Notes: a model not told the origin generated them from the letters alone. 64,000 bases of DNA from Gremmenia infestans (GCA_032629725.1 JAFEVB010000010.1:1488001-1552000), one strand, 5' to 3'. Shown: positions 32,637-45,388, numbered from the stretch's first letter. Made by a program: numbers and translations.

Positions 32637-35600
32637 ATGGCCGGCATGAACAGCCTGAAGCATGGAGTTCGCTTGCTGCACGAGTGGATTGATGGGACTT
32701 CTGTCGAATCCGAAGCTGGCTACGGAGGCTACGATGTAAATGCTAGTGGGTTTGCATGGCATCTATATGAGAGTTGCTTGGAGTTGCTCAAAGGTATCGT
32801 ACAAACGTCTGGCTCGCTCGAAACACAATCTCTCAGAGAGTGTTTAAGTCGGTTTTTTCTATGGGGCGACGGCTTTGGCGGAGGCCAACTCGACAGGATT
32901 ATTCAAAGGTCTGATGCTCTAAAAGACGCCATACTGCATTTTATTGCAGCTATTGCAAAGATTCTCTTAGAGAGTAAGCTAAGGAACATAAATTAAATCT
33001 TGAATTCTGACCACTAACATCTAGCCCAGATCTAGTTCCACAATTGGAGCTATCATCCCCAGAGATCCCCAAGTTGATAGACGAGCTGAGACCTCTTGTT
33101 GAGAAAGTAGAGTTAATCACGAGCGACGATCTCGATGGCTCCGAAGATTGCTATGATTCCGACTCTGATGTGGCATCTGTGGTTTCTAGCCAAGGTGGCG
33201 CGGCCAAGAATATCAATTCATATGTTTCTTGTTTGATGGGACTGCTTCCATCGATGGAACATACTCTTACTCTCAACGTTCAAGAAGAAACCGCTTCTCC
33301 TCCAGTTGGATTTCATGTTTCTGATGCTGCTCGTACTTACGTCTATAATGTTCGCGACAAATATAAGGACGCCACTATTGAGCTGGTAAGTCGGCTGGGC
33401 GAAGCAAATTTCCAACGACATATTGCTATACGTGGGAAAATGTCTCAGAACGAGCCAGTAATTGAGGAAACAGAGGCTCCTCTCTTCCACGAAGTCCAGG
33501 TCCAAGAACCAAAGTCCACTTTCATACCAACCTCTATATTCCAGGACTCTGGATTTGGAAGTATGCTACCAGGGTCGAACTTCAGTCCATCAATTGCGTC
33601 GCATTCTTCGTTCAAAACCGATGGAAGCCAGGGTGGCAAAAGGTCATTCCGAGTACCAGAGGCCCCTATTGACGCTTACGAGGGCGTGCCATTCCCATGT
33701 TTTATATGCGGCCATGTGTTGAAGAATATCAAGAATAGATATGACTGGAAGTAAGTCGACCCTGTCACGCTGATCCAAATATCTTATATTACAACAAATG
33801 GCATGCTCGGGTTGGATACAGAAGGCGGCAAGGTGGCAAGTATTATAATTTCTCACTCCGTCTGGCACGTTCTAATTTAGTACACCAGATGTCGCTTATT
33901 TTGTGTCCACCACGGCTTTGTCAGTGTCCGAAGTTATATGCCCAAGCTGACATTGATAGAATTCACGTATTTGCTGATCTCCGTAACCAAGCCCGTCCCC
34001 ATCCTACTTAGTTTGCCCGTATTAGGGGGCTGTTTCATCTCTTCAGCTTTTCCTCTCTCTCAAAATACAAGTACTAATTCTTTGATAGAACCGTACATCT
34101 GTACCTTCTCTGAATGTGCAGATTCCCTCTCGACTTTCCCTACCCGTAGACTCTGGCAGGAACATGAATTCTCTCAGCACAGAATAGATATCAACTGGAT
34201 ATGTCCTTTATGCAAGGCTGAATGCTTAAGTCCTGATGATTGGAATCGTCATTTGGAGACGAATCACATAAATGCGCTCACAGATGTTGAAGCGCGATAC
34301 GCATTCGCTGCGGCAAAAAAAACCAAATCCCAAACGATAGAACTTCAGAAGTGTCCTCTCTGTCTTATAAATCCAGGAACGAGCCAGAGAGCATTTACAA
34401 CTCATGTTTGCAAGCATTTGGAATCCATCGCTCTTGCTGCACTGTAACCAAGTCCTTTCTTCACCACCCCCTCCTCGATTTTACTGTGTTGGGACTCCTG
34501 AGGAGAGTTTCATTCTCTCGGCTCTTTCACTTTGCATGAAACAGGATATTAATTTATTGCAGGCCAAATGAAGCAACATCTGACTCAGAAAACGAGACCG
34601 CTTCCGGCCATTCATCGATGACTTCTAAGGCTGTGGAGCATCAGCCGGCGTCATGCCAGCGAGATCCCTCCCCAACAACCTCATCTGCGGAACAAAACTG
34701 TACAATAAACTTCACACGGCCAGTAGAATACTATAATGGATCGAGGCTCTTTGTCTCTGGACTCCATCCCCGCCTGTCCGAGATAGAAATATCCCGGCTT
34801 TTCTCAAAATATGGTGTGGTCAAGGAGTGTACACTTAATTGTGACGAATACACGGACGAGAGTCAAGGCACCTGTTACGTTCAAATGGGCACTGCAGTGC
34901 AAACTAAGGCTGCAACTGAAGGACTTCATGGTCGGATAATTGAAGGACGAACCTTGACTATAGAGGATCTTACCCGTGAAAGAGTTCGTCCCGCCAGTCT
35001 CGAGGTAATCACGGACTTGTTGAGTGATACGGAAGTCGTTCAAGACGATGAGACATTATATTGCCATTGTAATAGGGTTTCTTTTGGGGCGATGGTGGCT
35101 TGTTATGCGAATGATTGCGACAAAAAGTGGTTTCATGTCAACTGTGTGAGCTTGAAAGTGGTGCCTAAGGGTAAGGTTTATTTCTGACTTGACTATAACA
35201 CTTACTGAAGACATAATCTACTAGGAGAATGGTACTGCGAAGCCTGTAACGCAAAGAATATCAATTCTTGGACCCAGGAGGCGAAACCTGTTCATCCTGT
35301 TCATCCTGTTCATTCCCCAGACAGCGAGAAGCAGCTACGGATGACCCCACCTAAACTCGCAGGGACAAGCCCAATCAAAACTGTTGCTGCTGCTGCTTTT
35401 GATGATGAGAAAGATACAGAGTTCTGCGGTGCTAAAGGGATGATAAATCTACATGGCTACCCTGCTCGTAACACCTTGGTTATTAGCAACATCTCTTCTG
35501 TTACTGATGAGAATGTCATTAGTGGAATATTTGGTAAATCTGAAACAATCGATTATGACATGGGAAGGTAAGTTCCCGCCCTTCAAAAAATGCTTGATGC

Positions 35601-35653
35601 TAATGGTATACAGGTCGTTCGAAGGCCCTCATGACAACCCCCCAGATAGCTAG
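32637..35653 (+). CDS. AcuF-like C2H2 - RRM - PHD finger composite protein
   Basis: Seven exons (32637-32973, 33030-33750, 33960-33982, 34089-34443, 34563-35170, 35225-35567, 35614-35653) give 808 residues with all phases closing. The N-terminal about 330 residues resemble the regulatory half of fungal AcuF-like C2H2 proteins. The zinc-finger block follows (CFICGHVL, then QPYICTFSEC, ICPLCKAECL, HLETNH, KCPLCLI, HVCKHLE; about 337-478). An RRM lies at about 540-617, with RNP2 LFVSGL and RNP1 GTCYVQM. An ING-type PHD finger lies at about 646-689 (CHCNRVSFGAMVAC, KKWFHVNC, GEWYCEAC). A short tandem PVH repeat comes next, then a partial second RRM-like stretch (NTLVISNISSVTDENVISGIFG) that stops early. 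The 23-nt third exon is needed to join DW to KIHVFADLQ. The parts suggest a chromatin reader that binds nucleic acid; that is inference. Confidence 0.75.
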
Positions 35654-36239
35654 TCTTGAAGTCTCGAATCCTTGCACATGCACAGAACGAACTCTACGTA
35701 CCTACTATAGGTATGGTCGGGGAAGCATACATAGGTACAGTACCGTACACGTACATACGCAAAGAGAGGAGAGGAAAGCCTTTTAGCTTTACCGGGGCGT
35801 ACATGTATAGGACTTGCTTTAAATAGAAATCAAATAGTATGAATGACGGACGGATAATAGGAAAAGCAAATAGCTCGTGCGAGATGAAAAGACCGCTGCT
35901 GACTTATTATCATTGATTTATTTTTACTAGTTGTATAGTACCATTTGTCGACTTTGCTTGAGATAAAGAAACAATATGAATTGGATTGGGATGGGAAGAC
36001 GCGTTTTCTGCTTCTGTCTACCGCGAGGAGGAAGAAAGAAAGGTATGGAGGTGGAAAATTAAGCATTATATTCTTTTGAGCCTCAAAATCCGATTCCGTA
36101 AGGTATTTCCCACCGTTCGTTAATGCCTCATAATGATATTCCGTACAATTCAGAGAGCGCCGTACCTCTCTACCCTCTGTAGCTCATTCCACCCTTTTAC
36201 GAGTACCTTCCTCCCAAACACAGCCGGAAACATCTCACT
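35654..36239. other. Convergent intergenic region
   Basis: 586 nt between convergent gene ends, with only short frames. Runs of GTAC/TAGGTA-type sequence occur but no defined repeat. Confidence 0.55.
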
Positions 36240-37258
36240 TTAATCCCTCTTCCCCATGCCCCACCCATTGCCAACCCCATACCCAAGCGGCGTCGCACCA
36301 CCCATCGCCTTCCCGCGATCTCTAATCCGCTTCGGCAACACTACACCCCAAAACCACACTGTCACCACGCTCGCCCCAGCCCCCGCGCTCACCAGACAGT
36401 AAAACGCCGTGCTAACATAGAAATGCCCGCCCATGCCCGCCCACTGCACCTTGCCATTCTCGCGCGGCAGATGGGGCGTCGGGAACCAGCGCACGGAGAA
36501 CTGAAGCGGCAGCGGGTCGCCGATCACCAGTCGCTGCGTGAGGGCCGCGGGTCCCGTCGTGTGGGACAGAGGCGACGTCGAGTACGCGGCGCCAGAATCG
36601 ATGACGCCTGAATCGTGCGGGTGCAGGTGGTGTTTGGGCGTGCTGTGTAGGAGGATGTTGAGGTGCGTGGAGACGTGGAGGTGTGATAGTTGGAGGGTCC
36701 CGGCGAGCGCGAAGATCAGGGGGACGTATTCTTGGGGTGGTGGGACGTGACCTGCGTGGTGGACGGAGGGGGGTGGCCGGGAGGGGATACGGCAGGAGAG
36801 GGGCGCGTCGTTGTGAATGTAGAATTCGAGTAAATGAAAGAAGGGATCTGATATCATGGGGATGGTGCAGTTCATTTCTGTAAATCCCACTCATTAGCAT
36901 ACGCTCTGCGTAGCATAGAAGGAGAATTGGAGAACCAGAACATACCTGCTTCAACTCCATACTGCAGCTCTAAAGGCTTCCCGGTCTCGTTGCAAATAGG
37001 AAAGGGTATGTATTCCAGCTCGTTCTTCTCATTTGTCATATGCTCTCCCGTGTCACTATTCATTCATCCATGAGCTCACATTCCTTCCGCTCATACAATA
37101 GCGCAGAATAAGACTCACATGCTCCTATTCAGACAACTAACGGGTATGCTCGCCCCATAATGATAGCTAGGAAGTGGAATCTGGGCGTGGTCCTCAGCCT
37201 GCACTATCCCCAACAATGCACTTCCCAATATCGCAATGATCCAGGTTCCGCGCGCCAT
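36240..37258 (-). CDS. Secreted/ER membrane protein of unknown function
   Basis: Three exons (37258-37119, 37055-36946, 36877-36240) give 295 residues. The start, MARGTWIIAILGSALLGIVQA, is a clean signal peptide. The lumenal part has paired cysteines (VSCLNRS, FPICNETG, EMNCTIP, LSCRIP), N-glycosylation sites (NRS, NET, NCT) and a His/Pro-rich middle. One transmembrane helix near the C-terminus (YCLVSAGAGASVVTVWFWGV) is followed by a short basic cytosolic tail ending GKRD. This is a type I membrane protein. I recognise the layout as conserved in filamentous ascomycetes but know no function. It starts 354 nt from the 3' end of glucose-6-phosphate isomerase. Confidence 0.75.
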
Positions 37259-37612
37259 TGTGTTTCTCCTTCTCAGACGCCAGAAATTTCGAGAGTAATC
37301 ATATGCGCATGCTGTGGAGCTCCGGCGCAATGTTTTGGCGTCGAAGTGATCTGGACACCTTTTGTGAAATTAGAGGATCGCGAAGGACTTGGTAAGTCGC
37401 GACGAATTGGGTGCCGAGGCTGAGTCACGTGCTAATACAGACAGGACAAGGCTGGACTAACTTCTTTTCACTCCTCTACTGAATTAGAAGCTTTATAGGA
37501 TGTAGAGTTACGTATTCGTCATTCATTCCTTCTATAAACGGCATCATCCACAGTCTCATCCTATTCACGCCAATTTTGATTCCAATTCCATCATTCAGAT
37601 TTTGCTACTAAC
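37259..37612. other. Intergenic, promoter of the secreted/membrane protein gene
   Basis: 354 nt between the membrane-protein start and the isomerase 3' end (same strand). It contains CACGTG-like GTCACGTGC near 37424. No gene was seen. Confidence 0.5.
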
Positions 37613-39362
37613 TCAGGACAGTTTTGACTTCTCCTTGAAAGCTGCAATCAGACCACCGGTAGAAGCATCATGTCCACTTGGGACACCTGGCTCATCAAGC
37701 TCAGCTTGGATCTTCTTGGCAAGACTCTTGCCCAGCTCAACACCCCATTGATCAAAGGAGTTGATGTTCCAAATTGCACCCTCAGTAAAGGTAAGCTGCT
37801 CGTAGTAAACGATCAGCGCACCGAGTGTGCCAGGCGTGATCTTTTGCGCCAAGATGGAAGTCGTGGGTCGGTTACCCAAGAAAGTCTTGTGCTTTATGAG
37901 TGGCTCAGGTGTCTTCTCAGCCTTGAGTTGCTCATCACCCTTACCGACCATAAGCGCCTCAGCCTGAGCAAAGAAGTTGGAGGCCAGCATCTTTTGGTGT
38001 TTGTTGTTATCAATTGGGTTGTGGGATTCCACGGCCATGATGAAATCGGTGGGTATTAGCTTGGTTCCTTGGTGCAGCAACTGGTAGAAAGAGTGCTGTG
38101 CGTTGGTGGCTGGCTCGCCGAAGAGGATAGGTCCGGTGGTGTATTTTACGAATTGGTTGTCGCGGCCAACTGCCTTGCCATTGGACTCCATGGATAGTTG
38201 TTGGAGGTATGCTGGGAAGCGGTGGAGGTACTGGTCGAATCTAAAATATTTAGCATATAAATAGTCAAGGCTGGAAACTGGGGGGCTTACGGTGACACTA
38301 AATGAGTCTGAGCACCAAAGAAATCCGAGTACCAAACACTGAGAAGTCCACCAAGAACGGGAATGTTCTTCTCAAGAGGTGTCTGTCGGAAGTGATTGTC
38401 CATAGCATGAGCACCTTCCAAAAATTGCTTGAAGTTCTTGAATCCAATGTGGATAGCGACACTTAGACCAATAGCAGACCAGACAGAGTATCGTCCACCA
38501 ACCCAGCTCTCGAATCCAAACATGTTCTTAGCATCAATACCAAACTTAGTAACTTCGCTCTCGTTGGTAGAAAGAGCAACGAAATGCTTGGCAATGTCGC
38601 CCTTACCATCAGTCTTAGCCAGGAACCAGTCCTTGGCAGATTTGGCATTGGTAGTCGTCTCGGCAGTGGTAAATGTCTTGGAAGCAACCAAGAAAAGCGT
38701 GGTTTCTGGGTCGGAGTCACGGAGAGCCTCTGCCATATGCGTTCCATCAATGTTGGACACAAAGTGAAGAGTCTGCTTGCGGTCGCCATAGAATTTCAGA
38801 GCTTCCGTAACCATAACAGGGCCACTGTTAGAACATTAGTATATGTGAGACATGAATGTGGCAAAACATACAGATCAGAACCACCTATACCAATGTTGAT
38901 AATAGTAGTCAAAGGCTTGCCCGTGAACCCCTTCCACTCCCCACTTCTAATAGCCTCACTGAACTCCTCCATATGCGCCAGCTCCTTGTTCACTCCTGGC
39001 ATAACATCCTTACCGTCAACCTCAATGGGCTCATTGCTGACATTTCTCAGCGCAGTATGCAGCACAGCGCGGTCTTCCGTAAAGTTGATCTTCTCGCCCT
39101 TGAACATACGATCGCGGAGCTCTTCCAGTCCAGACTCCTTAGCAATCTGCACCAGGATCTTGAGCGTCTCTTCGTTGAACAGGTTCTTGGAGAAATCAAA
39201 TAGAATCTCGGAGTCGTCGGATGTGTTCGGGAACTTGAAGGAGAATTTCTCGAAGCGTTGAGGGTCCTTTTTGAATTCCTCCTTAAGGACGAAAGATCGG
39301 CCCACGCTGTCGTGGTGGGCTTGGAGAGCGCTCCAGGAGGGAAGCTTGTCGGCTTGAGTCAT
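37613..39362 (-). CDS. pgi1: Glucose-6-phosphate isomerase
   Basis: Three exons (39362-38872, 38824-38291, 38240-37613) give 550 residues, the normal length. It interconverts glucose-6-phosphate and fructose-6-phosphate in the cytosol, linking glycolysis, gluconeogenesis and the pentose-phosphate pathway. Signatures visible are NIGIGGSDLG (sugar-phosphate loop), SKTFTTAET, FESWVGGRYSVWSAIGLSV (PGI signature 1) and GALIVYYEQLTFTEGAIWN followed by FDQWGVELGK (signature 2). The substrate-ring-opening histidine and catalytic Glu lie in SNIDGTHMAE and the GGRYS-to-NNHFRQTP region. The start, MTQADKLPSW, is the first ATG. Nothing is unusual. Confidence 0.97.
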
Positions 39363-40410
39363 TTTGGTATTGCTATGCTGTGTTTTGCGGGGCTCAGAGG
39401 TGTATTTATAGGGCGGGAAGGGCGGAGATAGTTTTGATGTTGCGTGTTTTTGGCTGGTCGTTCGACTGAGGAATTCTTAAAGACGGTAAGTATCGAGTCG
39501 ATTTCTGCAGTGTTTGATTCAATGGTCAGCGCAGATCATTCTATTTGCCACCATTGGATCCGACATCAAGGTCCTCCTTGCTGCAAAAGGGCCGGTGAGG
39601 AATATTCATTTCTTCAACAATGTACTGTACTCGGCTACCCCGCAGATGCCATATCCCATAGAGACCTCGCACGAAAAGATTAGATAGAGCTTCACATACC
39701 GGTCAATTAAGATATCCTGGATGTGGTAAAGGTATCCAAGAAGTATCGAGCTGTTGAGAGTAAAGATGAAGGTGGGTTGGGCTCATATGATATGTTAGGT
39801 TATATCGCGTATGACGTTTCGTCCCCATCCCACCACTAGCGCCGTTCCGAGGTCAACAGAGGGCGAGACTTGTCCGATGACTGAGCATCGTGCATATGTA
39901 AGTATACGTACCGTACCATACGTAGGTATATCGACGGAGAAGCATTACTAATATCTATCTGCCTACAAATCACATTCCAATCTAGAAGATTTAGATTTAT
40001 GAGATAAGTAATCATCAAGCTAAGAAAGAGAGAAAAAAAGTTCTCATTCACCATTTGACACGCGGGCGAAAAAGAACTCTCGACTAACGAATCTTCGCTT
40101 CTTTCTCTATGTAACTCGATTGCTTGCAATGTAACCAGGCTAAATTCCATCAACCCAAGGAAGTCACCAGGCTAGCCGCCGCAAAAAAATACCACAATGA
40201 ATCCCAATCAACGCCTTAATCATCATTGACGGGGAAAATAGACTCGCTCTCCTGTCTGAAATGCTACATGAATCCGAATCGCCTTGCAGGTATGACGACT
40301 GCAAAGCGTGCGCACAAGTCGAAGCTAAATACTCTGTGCATTGCTCAACTCTACTCTTGAGAAATCCGTTCTTTCGTAAATGTCGTGGGTCCGAGGGGCG
40401 AGCCGATCAT
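39363..40410. other. Intergenic, promoter of glucose-6-phosphate isomerase
   Basis: 1048 nt between the isomerase start and the Ypk-type kinase 3' end. Only short frames. No repeat or RNA gene was recognised. Confidence 0.55.
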
Positions 40411-42617
40411 CTATCTATCTTGAACGCTACCAATTGCCGATGGATCCTTAATACTACCACCACCATCACCAAGTCCAGCAACAGGTCGGTTGTAGGACCA
40501 GCCTGTGAACTGCTGTTGCATGGTTTGGGACAGCACGGGGCCGTCAACGTACGAATCGGCGGGTGCCTCTTGGGTGAACTCTTTGTCAAAGTTGTTCGTA
40601 TCCAAAGCATCAGTCTAAGTTTTGTCAGCGATAGATCATTTTGCGCAGGGATAGATACACTCACCACATTGGGTTTGAAGGTTGGCTCATACTTCCGCTG
40701 CAAAAGCTTTCGCCAGTCAATGCTATGGAAGAAGGGGTGAGCCTTGATCTCGGAGGCGCCATTAGCGCCTAATCGTTGATCGGGCTTGCGGTTCAGGAGT
40801 CTGGTGAGAAGATCCTTGGCAGATGGAGGAACAATCTCTGGACCAGGGAAATGAAGTGGCTCGGACAAGATCTTCCGATACATCTCGTTGGTGTTCTCGT
40901 CGTAGAAAGGTGGCAGACCAGTTAACATCTCGTAGAGAAGGACGCCAAGAGTCCACCAATCCACAGTCTTCGTATAGCCTTGGCCCAGTAACAATTCTGG
41001 AGCGAGGTATTCTGGTGTACCACAGAAAGTATTCGTACGATCTTCATCCTTCATATCCAGTTTGCATAGACCGAAATCGCATAGAGCAATGTGTCCGGAG
41101 TAATCGAGAAGAATGTTCTCGGGCTTTAGATCTCGGTAAATGACATTGAAGCCGTGCAAACATTCCAAAGCACAGAGAAGTTCAGCAGTGTAAAATCTTG
41201 ATCGGTTAATATCGAACCGCTGCTCCTTCTGGAGATGATGGAACAATTCTCCTCCATTGACGAATGCCAAGACAAAGTATAGCTTTTCAGGTGACTGAAA
41301 GGTAAACTTGAGGGGCACGATGAAAGGGTTGTTGATCTGTGAAAGGACCGATCGCTCCGCAAGAGTATGCGCGACTTCTGACCGGGAGATGATGTGAGCT
41401 TTGCGAATGGTCTTCAGGGCGTAAATTCGTTGGGTATCCTTCTTCTTGACCTGCATGACCTTTCCAAAACTTCCCTTTCCAACAACCTTCAAAAGATCGA
41501 AATCCTCGATTTTCAAAGATCTTGTTCTGTTCTCGATATACTCAACACCAATGCGAAGCTTACCTGTGCCGTATGTAACATCGACCCACTCTGTGCCACT
41601 CATACCTAAATTCTTTTCCTTGTTTGTCCATTCCGCCAATGCCTTCTCCTTGTCTTTTTTCCCTAGCTTGGGATCTTCCGTGTATTTTCGAACTTCTTCA
41701 AATCTAGGATTGATCCGAGTAACACCAAGGAAAATATCCTGGCTACGTCCAGATCCTGGAGTGGCATTTGGATTACGTAAGTAGAGATGAACGGCAAGCT
41801 CAGTGACTCGAGAGACATCGAATTTATAGGCAGTATTATCTCCGGCCCAAAGCGGGTTCTCCGGGGATCCAGCAACTGAGTTTACAAACACTTGCAGTTT
41901 ATCAAAATCCAAGAGGGCGTAGGGGAGGTATTTGGAAGAGATTCGACCGTGATTTGTAGGTACGGGACCAAATCCTCCTCCACCAGATGTTTGTGGTCGC
42001 GTGTTGCTTGCATATGAGCCTGCCATGCCTTGTTGTGAAGAGCCCGGTCGGACAGATCCAGCCACTCCAAATCCATTGCCTTGCGAAAGAGAGTTTTGCT
42101 GATGTGAAGAGGCAAGCGAGTTCTTGTACTGCTCTGGGAGAGAGAAACCAGCACCTTCGTGGAGGGTGACAATGAGAATTCCTGGTCGAGGTTGCGCGGG
42201 GGGTTGTGTTGCAATGATTTCGGATGCGGCTGAACTTGTCAGTACGTGGGGCTTCAGTCGTTGCAAAGGTTTGAGACTTACCTATGCCATTGTCGTTTTG
42301 TGCAGGAGTGCCAGCACTACTGGCGATGCTTGCTTTTTCGTCTTTCGCGCTATCTCCAGTGAGCGTCGACGCCGAGGGCGTCCGCGAGAAGGTATTGGCA
42401 AGAGGACCCAGATGCGTCTCCTTGAGCTCTAGAGGGAGGTGTGTCAGTAAATCGAGGTTCAGCGGAGCAATGGGCAATGAATGTCAAGCTCGTCAAGTCT
42501 CGCAGCTACTTTTGTAATGTTCCACAGAAATAGACAATGACTGGAGGGCTCGTGATGGCATTAATAGACAGAAAGGGTGGTAATGCTGGCCTTACTCTTA
42601 GTCAATTTCCAAGACAT
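40411..42617 (-). CDS. ypkA: AGC protein kinase, Ypk1/Gad8 type
   Basis: Four exons (42617-42596, 42428-42282, 42229-40665, 40614-40411) give 645 residues. The 22-nt first exon encodes MSWKLTK, which with exon 2 (KLKETHLGPLANTFSR) gives the conserved YpkA N-terminus. A C2-like region spans about 70-290. The kinase domain has GKGSFGKV (307-314), YRDLKPENILLD, CDFGLCKL and the activation-loop TFCGTPEYLAPELL. The C-tail has the turn motif FTQEAP and the hydrophobic motif FTGWSY. These mark the TORC2/PDK1-activated Ypk1/Gad8/YpkA kinases, which control sphingolipid synthesis, polarity and membrane stress responses. The last intron (40615-40664) is needed to reach the hydrophobic motif. The unspliced frame runs on into an unrelated tail. 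Confidence 0.94.
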
Positions 42618-43751
42618 ATCGATGCTGCCGTAATAGGCTATGGAAAGTGAGGAGGACGTTTGTGGAGGTGATAAGATGTTGGTAATGGCTAGGTAGGTAC
42701 TTGTAGTTGTGCGGTGAACCAGGAAACCCCGCAGGAAGTGGTTACGAACCACAAGAAGACGCCCGCGTTGATTCTTGATGGTCCTTGGTGGATCTTGACT
42801 TTTGCAGTGGATGGTTGATATATGGTCAGTTAGTTGTAATGCAAAGATTGCAAATACGAGGGAGGAAGGATTGTTTTAATAAATAACGAAGAGGCAAAAG
42901 GAGATCAGTCCAGACGTGTTGACGGGGACTTCCAAGGTGCAGCCTCCAAACTGACAGGGTCTTGGCTCGGTCCGCGGACAGTACGGTCACGTGATAGGGT
43001 GGGGGACTCTTGAAAAGGGGTGAGCAAGGTAGTCAATATTACTCCGTAATGAGTTTGTTTTCACTCCGGTATGGCGTGTATGTGTATGTATGATATTCTC
43101 CGTAACTCTAGCTGAGATACTCTAGATAGTTACGTCATATATCCAAGAAGAATGGTCTTGATCTTTTGTGATATTCATTGAGACTCAGCTTGGAAAGTAT
43201 AGATAGAAGAGATCTTTGTTTTGTGTCTTTCTTTTCTCTAATGAGTGTGCAAGTACTATCCTTTCATAGGTAGGTACTTTTTATCCCAATATATACTTAC
43301 ACATCTTATAAATAAGTGTAAATACCTACAGAAAGTAAATAAGGTAATGCTGCATATCTGTGAATAGAATTCCCCAGCTCAGCTCGGTCACTCCGTATAC
43401 CTTCTAGCTCTGGCCCCACCATTTAGCGCTAGTCGGCGCTTACGGTATCAACTCCGAGCGGCTCAAGATGTCATCTGGAGTTGACGATCCTGATATTAAC
43501 AATCCGAATCTGAGCGCAAGTCACAACATCGACCTCGATCCAACCTGCAATCAAATTGCTTCACCGCCAAAAGTCCTACGATCGCCTTGAAACCGCCCTT
43601 CACATACAAGCCTTCATCTCGAGCGAGTTACAGAGCCGCATAGGCTTCGAATGCGCCCTACCTAAGAGTCAGGCCAGTGGGACAGAAAGAGGACCTTACC
43701 GCCCCTTTCCCCTCTCCTAGGCGTCCGTCCCATCCCGAATCTGTATTTGAG
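42618..43751. other. Divergent promoter region of the kinase and ADA2
   Basis: 1134 nt between two divergent starts, with a CACGTG (42988-42993 area, GGTCACGTGATAG) and an AGGGG-type motif on the kinase side. In-frame codons upstream of ADA2 from 43677 are probably 5' UTR. No gene was seen. Confidence 0.55.
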
Positions 43752-45388
43752 ATGGGCGTCATCCGGAAGAAGACCGCAACGCGGGGTGGCGAAGGAGGAG
43801 TCAAGTACGTCTGCGAGATCTGCTCTGCCGATATCACAAACACTGTAAGTCTTCTGCCTATCTAAGCCGAGTCCGATCCTAACGCTGTTCTCAATAGGTC
43901 CGCATTCGATGCGCGCACAGCGTCTGTAACGAATACGACTTATGCGTAGAGTGCTTCAAGAATGGGGAATCTAGTGCCAATCACCACCCTCCTACCCACC
44001 CTTTCAACGTAATCGAGCAGAACTCCGTTCCGATATATGACAAGGATTGGGGTGCCGATGAAGAACTGTTACTCTTGGAGGGATGCGAAACATATGGTCT
44101 TGGATCTTGGGCCGATGTAGCAGATCATATTGGAGGATACCGAGACAAGGATGAGGTTGCAAAACACTACATTGACACATACATCAACAGCCCAAAATTC
44201 CCACTACCTGCGCGCGCCAGTCCCAAAGACCTAACGCTACTGAATCAAGTTCCACGTGAACAATTCCAAGCTCTTAAGAAGAGAAGGATTGAAGATCGGA
44301 AAGAGAAACAGAAGAATGCGCCGCCTCCACAATCTAAGAAGAAGCCTACTGCAAGTGTACCAGCGTGTCATGAGGTCCAAGGGTACATGCCTGGCCGCTT
44401 GGAGTTTGAGACTGAATATGCAAATGAGGCAGAAGAGGCTGTTCAACTTATGCAGTTTGATCCTGGAGATGGCATCAATCCTCGGACAGGCGAGTTGGAA
44501 CCCGAGATGGACCTCAAAATGACCGTCATGGATGTGTACAACGCCCGCTTGACGCAAAGAGCCGAAAGGAAAAAGGTTATCTTTGAACACAACCTCCTCG
44601 AGTACCGCAAAAACTCTACCCTCGACAAGAAACGTACCAAAGAGGAACGTGATATCCTTAACAAGGCCAAGCCGTTCGCTCGGATGATGAATAGGGAAGA
44701 TTTCGAAGAGTTCTGCGACGGCTTAATCCGTGAGCACAACCTACGCCAAGCAATCACGCAACTCCAAGACTGGCGCAACAACAAAATCGAAACTCTCAAA
44801 GGAGGCGAGAAATACGAGCAAGAGAAAGCCCAGCGCGTCCAGAACAAGGTACCCATGGGCTCCCTGGATCGTGAACGCTTCGCTAGCTCCCAACGCTCCA
44901 AACAAGCACCCGTCATTGAAACCCCCTCTGGAGCAGCCCTACTCGTTGCTCCCGAACTCCCAATACGCCTTACTCCCAACACAGCAGCCAATACTCCCGT
45001 TGCTTCACCCGGCCGCCCCGCGCTCGCCGAGAGACCCAATGGCACGGCTCTCAGCAATGGTCACGCCACTAACGGCACTGCCACTCCTCAAACTGCAAAA
45101 GTCAAGTACCAAGTCCAACCCATCAGCGGCATCACGCCCCTACCCCTATCCCAAGAAAACGCACCAGATATCCATCTCCTCACAGCAGACGAAATCGAGC
45201 TCTGCAAAGTGTGTCGTATCCAGCCAAAACCATACTTGGTCATCAAGGAGCGCATCATCAAGGAATCAGTTACAGGGAACGGTACTTTGAAAAAAAAGCA
45301 GGTCAAGGAGTTGGCAAAAGTAGATAGTCAGAAAGGAGGCAGGATCTTTGATTACTTTGTCAATGCTGGATGGATCGGGAAGGCTTAA
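43752..45388 (+). CDS. ada2: SAGA transcriptional adaptor Ada2
   Basis: Two exons (43752-43844, 43898-45388), with a 53-nt intron containing CTAAC, give 527 residues. A ZZ-type zinc finger fills residues about 18-66 (CEICSADIT, RCAHSVCNEYDLCVECF). A SANT/Myb domain follows (DWGADEELLLLEGCETYGLGSW ... VAKHYIDTYI). A central ADA2 region comes next (ARMMNREDFEEFCDGLIREH) and a C-terminal SWIRM domain (IHLLTADEIELCKVCRIQPKPY ... RIFDYFVNAGWIGKA). Ada2 binds Gcn5 and Ada3 in the SAGA and ADA histone acetyltransferase complexes and promotes nucleosomal acetylation. The start, MGVIRKKTATRGGEGG, is the conserved one; an in-frame ATG at 43677 is not favoured. Confidence 0.96.

Noticed and set aside
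32092..32649. 185-codon open frame on the + strand
   Set aside because: It overlaps DUF7580 exon 1 on the other strand and has no recognisable features; chance frame.
40407..40664. Unspliced C-terminus of the Ypk-type kinase
   Set aside because: Reading through gives an unrelated tail. Splicing at 40665/40614 restores the turn and hydrophobic motifs of the family.
43677..43751. Upstream in-frame ATG extending ADA2 by 25 residues
   Set aside because: MGVIRKKTATRGGEGG at 43752 is the conserved Ada2 start. The extension is Pro/Ser-rich and probably 5' UTR.
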